Shown piece by piece: positions 40,135 through 53,125 of a stretch of 64,000 nt of DNA. The DNA is from Stictocephala bisonia (taxonomy: Eukaryota; Arthropoda; Insecta; Hemiptera; Membracidae), in assembly GCA_035578905.1 (NCBI GenBank), contig JAQJVL010000175.1, forward strand, positions 347,001 to 411,000, in the 5' to 3' direction. The position numbers were made by a program, and so were the translations under genes. The notes beneath the pieces were generated by a model. It had not been told where the DNA came from and did not search any database. It saw only the letters and a list, made by a program, of their open reading frames with translations. The stretch's first letter is position 1; each line of letters starts with the position of its first letter.

Positions 40135-43100
40135 GTTATGGGAGCCTGTCAAAAACATATCAAACTGTTAACCGGGATCGCACAACTGCGACAGTGGAGC
40201 GCCTGACCGTGAGGCGCTCCACTGTCGTACCCTCCCGGGTCCAGTGTGACAAGGGGTTGACAAGGGTTCCCATAACCATGTTGAGTTGTGTTTTAACTTG
40301 ACAGCAATCTAATTGTAGGTGATACATATATTTATTAAAATAAACATACATGTTACTTACATAAGATTCGGGGTAGATTCCCGGTTTTGTTCACACATTT
40401 TACACTTCAAATTTCTTTAGAAATAAAAAGGCCTTCTGGCATTTACATTGTATGAGACATCCAATTTCATTATTTTCATACAATTCAACAAGTAGGTGAC
40501 AAACAAAAAATATGTCAAGCCTTTGGACTGAGTAAATTATCAAAATGCGTTTATTACCAAGTGATAATTCAATATGCATGACAATTAACTTCAAAATCAA
40601 ATTAAATTATAAAATATATTATATTGTCCTCCAGTTTCAGAACATTTTCACACTTGAATAATAAATTCTTGATTTAATTAGAAAAAACTGATGAATTAGT
40701 TATTTATCTTCTTTCAAATGTAAAACTCATTTTTAATTTTTTGATAAGTTACACATATGTTATAAAAGTTATATTATTATATTTTGGAAACAAATTTATT
40801 TAATTTTATTTTTGTCCATGATGCCTACCTTGTTAGCGAAATACCTCAAGCAAATAACACATTTATTTGAAAATTCTGATAATGTACAGTAAAGAACATT
40901 TTATTAAAGTTGTTACTATATATTATGTCTCATAAAACAGTAAACAAAATACAAACAACTAAATAATAAAACTGTGCTAACTAATAAATCTGTTAGGCTT
41001 ACGTACATAGTAAAGTTTTTAGCGTCGATCTAAGTATATTAAAAGTAGTAATTTCTTCTTAGATAAAGTAACTAAACATTTACTTCAGTTTCTTCCACAA
41101 GGAAAAACGATATTTTTGTTTTAACATACGCAATATCTTAGTTGTAACCAAAGCCGGATTGTATCATGGCCGGCAGGATGTGATGTGATGAATTCATGGA
41201 ACGTTCGGCCCTTGTCACCCTCTAACTTACCGCGTGGAATGCGCCATTAAGTATTCCGTGTAAAATATGAAAATCCCTGAAGGCACTTATTTTTTTATAG
41301 ATTTCACTTGATTTGATTAAGTTATTTTTTCCATTAAATTGATTTTTTTAAAAGATAGAAAATAAGGTCTCTAGGCAATTAATTAGTTGTTGTCACTTTA
41401 TACGCATTTTGTAGCATACTAAAATAACTATTCCACTCACGTAGGATAGCAAATTGCTATATGGAACATGCCTATAGATAATTTAAGCCTACAACCACAA
41501 CAATAATTCGGTCCAAAAGAAGGACTCACTGCATTCGAATAGTTATATATTTGTAAAATGCCTGAAATCCATGCAAGCAGACACAAATTTGTGACTAAAT
41601 ACTAAGTTCCCGAAATCTCAATTAGAACTTGTAAGAAATGGGACTTTCTTAAAAGAAGATTAGGCAGCTAAATAAATAAATCAATCGTATGTCGACGTGA
41701 TTTAACAATCACTAAATTTTTAGTTTACAAGAACTCCGCCAGTTCAGTGCCACTAAATGCGTGTTGACAAATCAGTTGTTATTAATTTTCAACATCGTTT
41801 AACCACCCCTAAGAGTTCTTGAAAGGGTAGGCGCGCTATATCGGTGACTACCTGAATTTTAGTGCGCAATAGCGGTGTGCCCTACTATTAGTAAGAACAA
41901 ATACCCCTCCCTCTAAACAGGATACACACCACCAAGGGTATCTTACAGATTTTTATGGTGAGTGTGTTTTGGTATTTATTAATAAAAAATACTCTATATT
42001 TAAGCAAAAAACTGTAGCTTTAATGTCAGTGCTGACATTCTCAGCCATTCCTTTGCCATAATTGTATTATGTTTACTGGTAATATAATCAAAATTTTTGT
42101 CTAGAAGACTTTTAAGTACTTTTGCATGTTTTTCTGATCTTCTTTAGTTACCATTAAACATATACATATAAATGAGAATAATGCAATTTGTTGTTCTTTT
42201 TTTAAATTCAACGTTATACTCTCAGTTCATCAAGAACAGCGCCAAAACGTATACTGCATTTTCAAATAATATGTTTAACAAAAATAAACATAATAATATA
42301 CAGTACAATTTTTATAACCGTAGACTCGGCCGAGCACTACTAACTTGTATGAAAATGTTTGCATTACGAGCGTCCAACTGCAACAATTTGCACTCTTCTA
42401 CTTCTTATCGTGTTCTAAATATAAAGATGGCGACATAAAATTGAATTAATTATACCAAATAAAAGTATATATTATTGGCCTTCTACTTGTGACAGCCAAT
42501 ATAATATATTTTCAACTGCTGTTTATATTTGAAAAATTATCTATTGAGGAAAATTCGTATATTCGGTCAGGATAATTTTGTAAGAGAAAAAAAGTTGATT
42601 ATTAAGTAAGTGAAATAGCATGTGTCGTTCGAATTTCCACATTTTGTTTGTTTTAGAATATTGTAGCCTACAGATTGAGTGTAAATAGTATTTTTTTTCT
42701 ATTTAGTTAAAGTATTGTTTATTATATTTTAGATTGTTGTAAATATTAGTAAGTGTAACACAAATTATTTAGTTTGAATTAAAATGTATATTTATTATTT
42801 TAGAATGTTATAAATATTAAGTGTTAAAACTTATAAATACAGATTCGTTATTTACAAGCCTATTTGTAGTTATTTAACTTTTAGTGACTCTTCCTTTTCT
42901 TTGAAACAACTTGCCGAGTAATAAAATTAATACAATGTTTTTAATCACTGCTTGGCTTTTACGAATTTCATAAACCATAGTTAATGTTCATGGGTTAAGG
43001 GACAAGTCATGGGCAAAGGAAGATTGCCTACGCGTACCTTTTACATAAAAGTATATACTATCAAGTTTATAATTTTTTGAGAAAGATGACTATAAATACA

Positions 43101-43640
43101 TCATTATTTTAGTCTTCGGGAGTTGATGTGGTCCACATCCGAAGACAAAGATAGTTAGTGTACATAAACAAGCCTGAGTGTCTTCTATCTGTACGATTAC
43201 AAACTTGTTTTAAAACAAGTCTGCAATAGCTTAACCACTTAAATGAAACATAATTAAGAATACATTAATAGTTATCTAAGGTTTAATTAGATAACTAATA
43301 ATAGTTAACTATTAATTACAGTCATTAATTACTATTAATTACCAATAGTTTTGATTGGTCTTTTATAATAACTCCTTACTAGGACATATCAACTACAGAA
43401 TCAATGTTACACTTAAGTTACTACTACAAAATATGCAGTACACTTAACAAAGTCAGTATGATAGTAGCCGTTGTGATATTTGATTGGTAGGTATTTAGGA
43501 GGCCCCGCGAGCTGAGCTAGATAGTATGTAGAGTGCAGAGGTCAGGTAGTTTTAGGTGCGACAGAGGAGCGCCTCCGGAAAGGGTAAGGGAGGCGCTCCT
43601 GAGTCGCATCCGTAGCGAGAATTATTTATGACAACCCCTC
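40135..43640. repeat. Copy B of the long dispersed repeat
   Basis: 40135-40445 carries the hairpin GACAGTGGAGCGCCT-loop-AGGCGCTCCACTGTC (40189-40228) and a decayed B-box. 40445-40900 matches 62080-62520 (ACCAAGTGATAATTCAA and following). 40920-41260 matches 63185-63530 (GGCAGGATGTGATGTGATGA). 41300-41650 matches 24950-25290. 43090-43500 matches 24040-24400. A second, different hairpin with the same GAGGAGCGCCTCC theme lies at 43559-43610. Stretches between these blocks (41650-43090) show nothing else. No open frame of note. Confidence 0.7.
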
Positions 43641-45407
43641 AGCCAGGCAAGAGGCACTCTTGTGTCACGGAATCATGGCAGGGCATGCCGATCCTACAAC
43701 ATTCGTAATACCATACACGGCATACATAATCAATGGTATTACTTCCTTTGTGGTATGAACACCAGTTTTTAAAAACCTGCACATAGTATTTTTTTAACCT
43801 CTGTATTTTAATTTATCGTTTAAAATAGGTTTGTATCCCTCATATTGCAAAATTTGATGCGCAATATTTATTCATATATTAATAATATGAATATATATTA
43901 AATTTGTTACTTTATAGTTTAAAATATGCAATAATACACAATATAAAAATATAAGTAATAAAATAAAAGTATTTAATAAGGTTTGCTAATTTTATTAATG
44001 TAACAAAAACATTATCTCAAAATATTAGATCAGTTAAATATGGCACTTTGTAAATAATTTATATATGCTGTGCTTGAAACTAAAACATACTTTCACAGCC
44101 CGTTAGTTCGTACGTAGACAGTATTACATAAAACATTTCAGACATGTTATGCTAGGAAGGAATGGTTTCACAGATAACATGATATTTCTAACTTTAAGTT
44201 GCTGTAGTTGCTGTAGACTTTTCAAACGAATGCTTTGGTGTAACCACTTCAAAGGAACATTTAACTATGTAAAACAGCCGTGCCACGCATACTACGCCCT
44301 GACACCCTCCAGGACGGGGTTGATGTTGGAAGAACTTTAAAATGTTGGATGTAAAATTATTACACATCTGCAAATAATATCTGTTAAAGAATTATTTATA
44401 TTTGTTGTATGAAAGGTTATCGTCAACGTATGTTTTGTTGAAATTAAATTCTGTCCTTAAAAAAATAAACTGTATCAAACTATAAACAGTACTGTGGTGG
44501 GAATCGTAAGATCTGAAGTTTCAGTAAAGAATATTTCCGCATGAATGACGTTGTGTAAGTGAGTGTAATGAATATAAGGTGTAAGTATTGAGTGTAAGTA
44601 CTCACCGGTTACTCTTTATTACTTTCTTCAACTCAATAGTGAAGCAAACTGAAACCTTACACAGTCGCCGATAGTCGGGCCAACTACTCAAAGCTTCATT
44701 AGGAGTTTCACATGATATCCCCGACATTTCTAACTATTTACACTACGGTGTCTTTTTATTCAGCTGTACTTAACACTTAAAACAGAAATTACTACACGCC
44801 TAAATAAGATAACATAGTAGTTTCGTGCAGAAATGTAAAAGAACTATAAAAAGATCTTACATTTTATCATGAAAAGTACACATTTTAAAACTTTTAAAAT
44901 TTTGTGTGGTTACTAGTTTAACGGGCCTACACTATTACGCTGCATAAAAGTGGGCCTTTTGCATATTTATTCAATTATTTCGTGAAATTGTCATATCATA
45001 GCTACTTAAATAAGTTATGGAAAAACTGGAACCGCATTGAAGGACCTTCGGGAAACATTGAATGCTCTGAATAACAGAAATGTTATTCTATTTTGTTTTT
45101 CAATATTTGCTTTTATTGGAGCATTGGGATTTGGTTATGCTCTAAATAATAACGGTTGTTTTCGTTATGATATGAATATTATCTTTTCTAAAATGCAAAA
45201 CTTTATTTAAACATCAACATCTCTCTTTCAATAAAAATATAGAATGATGCTTACTATATACAAAGAACTATTAAAATCCTTGTGCTAATGCTGTTGATGT
45301 ATGCATGGCCAGCGAGTGACGGGGTTGGTACACGAAGCTTGTAGGGGTGTCCCCTTATTTAAATGCAAAAAATTCCGTATAAACAAACTTTTTAACTTCA
45401 AACGCCA
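43641..45407. other. Unassigned intergenic DNA
   Basis: AT-rich. A 63-codon open frame at 44149-44340 has no recognisable motif. No RNA gene or element end is seen. Confidence 0.5.
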
Positions 45408-45545
45408 GTTGACATGGGCCTACAGACCTGTGCATTAATTTTATTCAACAAGAGAAGTACCGACCGTTGGCTCAGTGGGGATTCGAACCTTGGACTTTGC
45501 CCTCCGCAGTCCGAAGCCTTATCCACTGAGCCACCTCGCCGGCAA
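45408..45545 (-). repeat. tRNA-derived SINE, minus strand
   Basis: The minus strand reads GGCGAGGTGGCTCAGTGGAT (A-box region) and later GGTTCGAATCC (B-box), followed by a body ending near GGCCCATGTCAACTGGC. The second copy at 48615-48755 shares head and body, proving a SINE family rather than a single tRNA gene. The anticodon arm does not pair properly. Confidence 0.8.
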
Positions 45546-48500
45546 TAAATCTAAATAAATATATGAAAAATCCAGTAATATATTCTAGTTTATTGGTAAT
45601 TAGGCAGCCACAATTAATTAAACACTCTATTTGTGGTCAGTGCGATGAAAAGGGAAAGAAATTACATTGAATTAGATTGAAAGAGTGTTAGGATAACATT
45701 TTTTAAAAATATCTGTTTATACCCATACTCACCTCATTTTGTTTAGTTAATTTTTATAGTATTTTAATTTAAAACAGGTTCTTAACTAGCATATTATGTG
45801 TCGTTAGAAATAAAAGTGATCGTCACACAACACAAATTTACTATAGTGTAAGTACGGTCCGCAACAATACCTTTGTAAATCCAGAGGGGTCATATTTATA
45901 TCTAAGGTTTGAAGATTCTTCTTTTAACGTGGCCATTTCTGAAACTGTCAAGCCACCGCTGGTAAGTCGATAACCATACAGTAGACATACAGTACTTCAA
46001 CTGTACTGTTTGTGGCAGAACGTTGTATAATCTTGCTATCAGATAAGTTACAACATTTTTAGTTTTTATCAATATAATGAGGTAGACTGAAGAATGTTTA
46101 TTAAAGGTCAAGTATAGTCGAAATTAAGTTGATATTATGATATTTCTAATTTAAAATCATAATACATTTTAAATTTCACATTATTAACTGTAACATATCA
46201 AAAAATTATTGTTCACTAAAACAGTTCTTCGCATATCAAATTACATTTCAAGTGCTACGTAGTACGTAAATTATTACGTACTACGTACTGAATTCTTGCA
46301 GTAGAAAACCATGTTTTTGGCATTTTTCGCGAAGTGAAACGGACCCTTTAAATTTAACAAGAATGAGTTGTACTAATATGTTAACCCCCCTTTCACCCCA
46401 CCTCACGCATGTTCGCAGTCAAGCCTGCAGGCAGACAGGATTTGATCGGTGGACCCAGTGAGGCAAGTGAGAGCTAAATCGACCTGCCCAATCTTCTATA
46501 ATCCTCTCTAATGCTGGACTCAATATTCTAAAACTTTTCCAACCCAGCGTTACATTTTTTAAAAAGCAAATTAACAAAATAGACGGAAACATGTTTAGCG
46601 TAATTAAAAAGTGTTTTGGTAGCTTTACAATTACATGAGTCTAAAAAGGATTTGTAATAGTTAAACGATAATAAAATCTAAATCTATATTTTACAAGCAA
46701 TACATAAACTATACAATGAAATTAAATTAAGGGGCTTTTACCTGTATATTTTGCTGACTACAGAATACAAAAAAAAAAGCTATGTAAAAACTAAACAGCC
46801 CAGATATTTGAGCGTGGCTTTATGTCCTGGCTTCTGACCATGTGACGTAAGTGTCACAGCGGTCAACAAGTTTTCCGCCACTTGATACGTGAAAGGGCAA
46901 CACTTAGCTATCATGATTCATACTGGTGACCTCAAATTAAATACAACTTATTGAAGTAATGGAATTCATAACAACTCAAAGTGGGCAACAGAGCTTGTTG
47001 TGTATAGGCTACCGGAATACGAAGAAAAGAGAGCAGAAGGCTGGTGAAGTGGTGTTGTGTTTTACTACCATGTGCTGGTAAAGTGATGGTATATGTTCCC
47101 TAAATCCTTTACTAAAACTTATTCCTCTTTGGCCAATGTAATATTTAGGACAAGTTGAACATGTAATTTATATATTCCAGAATTATTGTATTGTTTTCAT
47201 TATTTGTAGAATAATTATGTTGTGGTATATTTTTGATGCTATTCTCTGTGTTATATGTCAGTGTATATCCTTTTTTAGAAAATATATTATGTAACGATTC
47301 GTTAAAAATTACCATGATTGGTCATAAGTATGTAGTTATTTTTGCTAATAGTTTATAAAAAATATTATCATTATTTTGGTCTTCAACGAATTTTTATATT
47401 TATGTTTAATTTTTATATTTTAAGAGAGCTTATTTTAAAATATTTTTACTGAGCATATAGCAATTTGTAGACTGTTTTATAAAAAAAACCCTTAACAGTA
47501 AGTGCAGTCATAAAAGTAATAACTAACTTATGTTCTGAATAATGATATCGTAGGACAAGATCAACGTAATTTTAGCAAAGCTTAAACTTTGTGAGTAAAT
47601 AATTCGTTGAGTAGAAATTTAGCTATACTCTAATTTATTGGCCATGATACAAATTTAGACCAGTGCTTTTTGTACTGTTACTTGGCTACTAGTTTACGAC
47701 GTTTAAAAAAATTTTACAACAGTTTAAAAATAATTGACAAGTATTTTTTCCAATGACGCTATTGAACATGAACATATGTTTAAAATCTTTATTATAAATA
47801 TGAGATATAACTACGCATGTGTGCAAAAGATTTTAGATCTGCAACTGCAATAGTTCCTGAGAAAAAGGTACATAAGTACAAAATAACGTAATCTTCGGAT
47901 AGTTCCAATTTAAAAAAAAATTTTATTTGAAATATACATTTTTGATAGTTTCCTGGGGTATGAAGGGTTGACCATGTCTCCTTCTTCTTAAAATACTTCT
48001 TCTAACTAACTTAAGAAAAATATAAATTTATACAACATAGGATGAAACATACTTTACAATAAATAAGTTTTATTGTAATATTTAATTTATTGTAATTAAT
48101 TAATTAAAATAATAAATTAATTGTAATTTTATGTATACATATTGTAATTAAGTATTTATTGTAATACTTAATTACATAAAATAATATGTGACTGTTATTG
48201 CCAACAATTATGATTCCCTGTCGTGTATGTTGACACGGCAGGCCCACCTCCGACTGAAGTGGGCACGCAGTCCTGGTTGGCGCTAACAATGGACATTATC
48301 GCACTAATTTTATACTATAAAAATTTTATTGGTTATTTTGATCATAACATAATAAATATTTTTTAAATATAATATTTAGGTATATAGTATGAAGGATATT
48401 TTTATTTTTGCTTAAAGAGCACTATAGTATATACAAGAATTTGTCTGAATTGAGTTCTACTATATATGTTTGTCTGAATTATCTGGAGTTCACCATATTG

Positions 48501-48614
48501 TTTTTTAAACATTGATGCAAGCGGGACGGACTGCGGTGACTAAGTTTGCAATAGCAACCTGATCAGACGGCAGGTATTTCACCTGGCGTATAAGTTCGTG
48601 TGGTCCATGTAAAT
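45546..48614. other. Intergenic DNA with one short perfect palindrome
   Basis: AT-rich and featureless, except the hairpin TACGTAGTACGTAA-ATTA-TTACGTACTACGTA at 46256-46287 (14-base perfect arms). No coding region is recognised. Confidence 0.5.
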
Positions 48615-48755
48615 TATTGTCGGCGTGGCGGCTCAGTGGACTACGGAGAGCATATTCCAAGGTTCGATTCCCCTCTGAGCCAACAATCGTTACTTCATTT
48701 TTGAATAAAGTTCACGCACAGGCCTGCAGGCCAATGTAAGCTGGCAAGTAATGAT
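48615..48755 (+). repeat. tRNA-derived SINE, plus strand
   Basis: GGCGGCTCAGTGGACTACGG and GGTTCGATTCC form the Pol III A- and B-box regions. The body continues GAATAAAGTTCACGCACAGG to AAGCTGGCAAGTA, aligning with the minus-strand copy at 45408-45545. Confidence 0.8.
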
Positions 48756-51700
48756 TGTATGCTAATAACTTGTTCACTGTTACTTTCTTTCGCGACGGTA
48801 TTTATAACATTTCAACAGTAATTTTGCACGAGAGACATGAAATAATACCAAATAACGAAACTGAACAGCGAGAGTAACATTAGAGAGCTAGGACAAACAA
48901 CGTTTGTAATGAACTGAAGTATGCTCTAAGCTTTCATCCATACAGTTGAAATGTGCTCGGAGAGGCTTAGGTCCGCGACTCTACGACATTAGGATCAAAT
49001 ACCTTTGTAACTTACTTTACATCAACTCCATGAAGTTGGTGATTTGGAGTCGTTGAATGTGGAAAAAAAAGTTAGTAATATTTGAGCTATGAAACCTTTT
49101 TTACCTTGATATCATTAGCTTATGATAAAATGCTCTGTTTGATGTAATTTATAAACAGAGTGAAGAAGAAAACTAACCATCTTGAAATGGCTAGACAGCG
49201 GGGGCATGAGTAATCAGCCATCTTGAGTCTTTTCTGCATAAGTCCAATATTATGCGGATAAGCCAATATTTTACATATTTTGATCGATAAACTATATCTG
49301 ATATGTCTTTGTAGGTGTGTGATGAGAATGTTGAATGAATTGTGAATTTTTTTTCTCTTTTTATTCTACTGTTTGTGATATATGTACTTAAAATAGTTGT
49401 ATTGAAAAACCAACAAATTGAAAAAAAAAAAAAAAATAAATAAAATAAAATATTGAGCAATAAACGTTAAGTATTTATCAAAGATTATGTCTAAAATTTA
49501 AGTCAATAAAGTAGGATAATGAACAGACGTTTTAAAGGATTGTCTGATGCAGAATAGATTCGGGTTTGTTGATGCACCATTGAAATAGGTAGCTTTAAAT
49601 TTACAAGTTAGCTGATCTCCACACTTTAAGGTTGCCATTATTTTATTTTCTTCGGGTGATTTAATACCATGTGGAAAATCACATTTGAATTACTTCCCTC
49701 CCTTAGTATGTCATCAAAGTAGTTTTGCTTACATTAGATTCATATAGACTTTTACATTTTACCTGTTGTTACATAAAATACATTGGACATGCATGGTAAA
49801 TTTTATATTCGTAAATGCTAGGTTGGGTCGACTAGTCAACTAGATCCTAGAATTGAGTACAACAAAATGAACTTCTACTAAATATTAAAAGGGTTAAATT
49901 AATATAGCCAATTAGGCGCTGTCAAGGTCACGATATCAACGAAAATTGTCAAAACACAATAAAATTAATAATCAAATCAGACTGAAATAAGATTACATTA
50001 ACTAATCATAAATATATGGTACCTTTTGTCGTGTCCCCGTGTTTTATCACCTTGGAGGGAACTTCGTAGACACTGCATTTGGATTGTATCATCCTCACTT
50101 CGTGCCTGGGACGTCTAGACGCCATAGTCACTGCGGGTCGTAAGACTTCATCATTTTTGTAATATTTGATTATTGTATTGTTTCATTCCTAATAATTGTT
50201 GTCTTTTCAGGTTAAAATGTAATTTTAATAGTAGTCTCATTCCTTCCGAGTCATATATATAATTTTTGTGCATGTTGAATGTTATTTTAAATAATAGTGT
50301 TTTTTCAGGTACCATATATTTATGATTAGTTAATGTAATGCTAGGTTGGGTCGACTAGTCAACAAAAATATTTAATGAAAAAAAAGTGTTGGGATATTAA
50401 AGCCGAGGTCTTGTGGTATGGCTATGAAAGGTAGGTCTAGCTTTAGTAACACATAATTTGACTTCATTATTTTTAGCGGCCGCTAAGACATGTTAGGACA
50501 ATAGCAGTTGATGGATTGCGGGTCAAGGGTGCATGAGGGCCTCAAGCCGAGGGGTGATGACTCGGCACCGCGCCAATGGGAGGGGCGCACGCGCAAGGGC
50601 GCCAACGGGCGCGGGACCACAGTAGCCCGCCAGCAGCCGCCGTCTCCAACACCCCCGCGCCTCCACGTCACCTGGCACGTACGTAAGGCGCCGTCCCACG
50701 TGGCCAATCCTTTACATCCCCCCTCTATACTAATAATTTGTTTTTTAAATGAATTACAACAAAATTAAGTTATTTTCAAAAATTGTTTCATCTAAGAATT
50801 AAGTAGGCTTAAGTTTAGAAAATTATCAATTATTTCTAAAAGACACATTGTTAAACAATTATTAAATCGCTTAATAATTTGAGCCATGAGATTTTTTAAT
50901 TCAAAATTACCGTAAAATGAACCAAAGAAAGTTAGAAAGATATCTGCATTTATGAAATTCCTTTAGACTATAATGATGTTACTGGCATACCTTTGTTTGG
51001 CCTTTTCATGGTGTAGAATTGTTATCCCTAATAAATTCAAAGAACCACAAAGTTTGATAAAAGGCAAATCTTATATGTACTTAGGTTGTTCTTAATTATT
51101 TATTTGTTGGTAGTGATGCAAATAGATACATAAATACTTGTTGTTTCGTATTTAGTGTCAATTCTATTACGTACTCTCAGTTTGTTGTTGATAGTTGGAT
51201 CCAACATGAACATAAGGCCTTTCGCTATCATCTTAATCGCAATTTACGTTTTCGGAAGTTATTTGAGATCAAAATACTAAATTAATACGTATATAAACTA
51301 ATTAACTCAAAATAAAAAATACAAACGTATAATAAGGTCATATTTTACCAAGCAAATTATGATTTTGTATTATGAGTTAGTATTTGCAATCATTAATAAT
51401 AAATATGTACGTGTTCCATAAAAAACATCATTGCACTTAAAAAACTAAAAAGATAGTTATATCGTTGTTTCTAATAATCACTTATAATATTTCTGATGAA
51501 AATATTAATATTGTTCCAAACAAAGTCAAACAATTCAAACAAATAAAGTTGAGAAGATCGCTTTAAGCTAATTTAGTGTAAAGTTGTATATAACTTAGTT
51601 AGTACTTCGTTGTAGATTCTCTTTAAAATCAGAATCAGCATGAAGTGTAGAGGCTTTGTATATCACCTCTAGTAGAAGGCTGTGTAATTTGATGTCAACC

Positions 51701-52089
51701 GGTATTTAACTAGCGGAGATTGTTTTGTGGTGCGAGGTTCACATGCGAAAAGACCTCGCAGAGTTCAACCATGAACCTAGACAACTTCTACATGCATAAA
51801 TGAAACTAATAATCATTTCGTTTACAATTTAATGATAACAAATGTTATATTGTAATACATTTGTCCAGAATACATTCCAAACTAAAGAATTATGCAATTG
51901 TATTCCTTTGTGAATTTTCAAATCAAATTAAGAAATTAGCAACTTACTAAATAATTAAAGAGAAAGAAATTTTCTTTTATAAACCATTTATTTAATTATA
52001 AATAAGATTTATTTTAAAAATTTAAATTTAAAAATTTTAGGTCTACCTGTAGTTGCTTTACAATGGATAGGTATCCTGCCAGTAGTTTT
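48756..52089. other. Intergenic DNA
   Basis: AT-rich except 50505-50710, a GC-rich CpG-containing block of unknown nature (promoter-like). A 24-base direct repeat containing GGTTGGGTCGACTAGTCAAC occurs near 49818 and 50340. A (A)n tract lies at 49422-49436. No gene is recognised. Confidence 0.45.
51206..51280 (+). CDS. Possible 24-codon hydrophobic peptide or first exon
   Basis: An ATG in decent context (CAACATGA) opens MNIRPFAIILIAIYVFGSYL and stops after four more residues. The peptide has a short n-region and a hydrophobic core like a signal sequence, so it might be the first exon of a secreted-peptide gene with splicing inside it. There is no acceptor-linked downstream exon, no homology, and short open frames arise by chance. 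It is recorded only because the composition is unusual. Confidence 0.12.
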   Translation: MNIRPFAIILIAIYVFGSYLRSKY

Positions 52090-53125
52090 ACATTTGGTAA
52101 AATACGAACCAATAACATGTGCGAATACAACGTTTGCTACCGTCATAGTTATAAGACAATCATAGTTTTCTCATACTGTAAAACGAACAAATAACATGTG
52201 TGAATACAATGTATGCTGCCGTCATAGTTATAAGACAATCATAGTTTTCCCATGCTGTAATACGAATCAGTAACATGTGCGAATACAACGTTGGTTACCG
52301 TCATAGTTATAAGACATTCATAGTTTTCTCATACTGTAAAACGAACCAATAACATGTGCGAACACAACGTTTGCTACAGTCATAGTTATAAGACAATCAT
52401 AGTTTTCTCATGCTGTAAAACGAACCAATAATATGTGCGAATACAACGTTTGCTACCGTCATAGTTATAAGACAATCATAGTTTTCTCATGCTGTAATAC
52501 GAACCAATAACATGTGCGAATACAACGTTTTCTACCGTCATAGTTATAAGACAATCATAGTTTTCTCATGCTGTAAAACGAACCAATAACATGTGCGAAT
52601 ACAACGTTTGCTACCGTCATAGTTATAGGACAATCATAGTTTTCTCATGCTGTAAAACGAACCAATAATATGTGCGAATACAACGTTTGCTACCGTCATA
52701 GTTATAAGACAATCATAGTTTTCTCATGCTGTAAAACGAACCAATAATATGTGCGAATACAACGTTTGCTACCGTCATAGTTATAAGACAATCATAGTTT
52801 TCTCATGCTGTAAAACGAACCAATAACATGTGCGAATACAACGTTTGCTACCGTCATAGTTATAGGACAATCATAGTTTTCTCATACTGTAATATGAACC
52901 AATAATATGTGCGAATACAACGTTTGCTACCGTCATAGTTATAAGACAATCATAGTTTTCTCATGCTGTAATACGAACCAATAACATGTGCGAGTACAAC
53001 GTTTGCTACCGTCATAGTTATAGGATAATCATAGTTTTCTCATGCTGTAAAACGAACCAATAACATGTGTGAATACAACGTTTGCTACCGTCATAGTTAT
53101 AAGACAATCATAATTTTCACCGCTG
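52090..53125 (+). repeat. 79-bp minisatellite, about 13 copies
   Basis: CGTCATAGTTATAAGACAAT recurs every 79 bases (52141 to 53089), with AACATGTGCGAATACAACGT and TTTTCTCATGCTGTAA. Copies are highly similar, more so than in the 94-bp satellite, suggesting more recent expansion or homogenisation. Confidence 0.95.

Noticed and set aside
45465..45545. A genuine tRNA gene
   Set aside because: The A- and B-boxes are good, but the anticodon stem does not pair and the same head plus body recurs at 48615, so it is a SINE.
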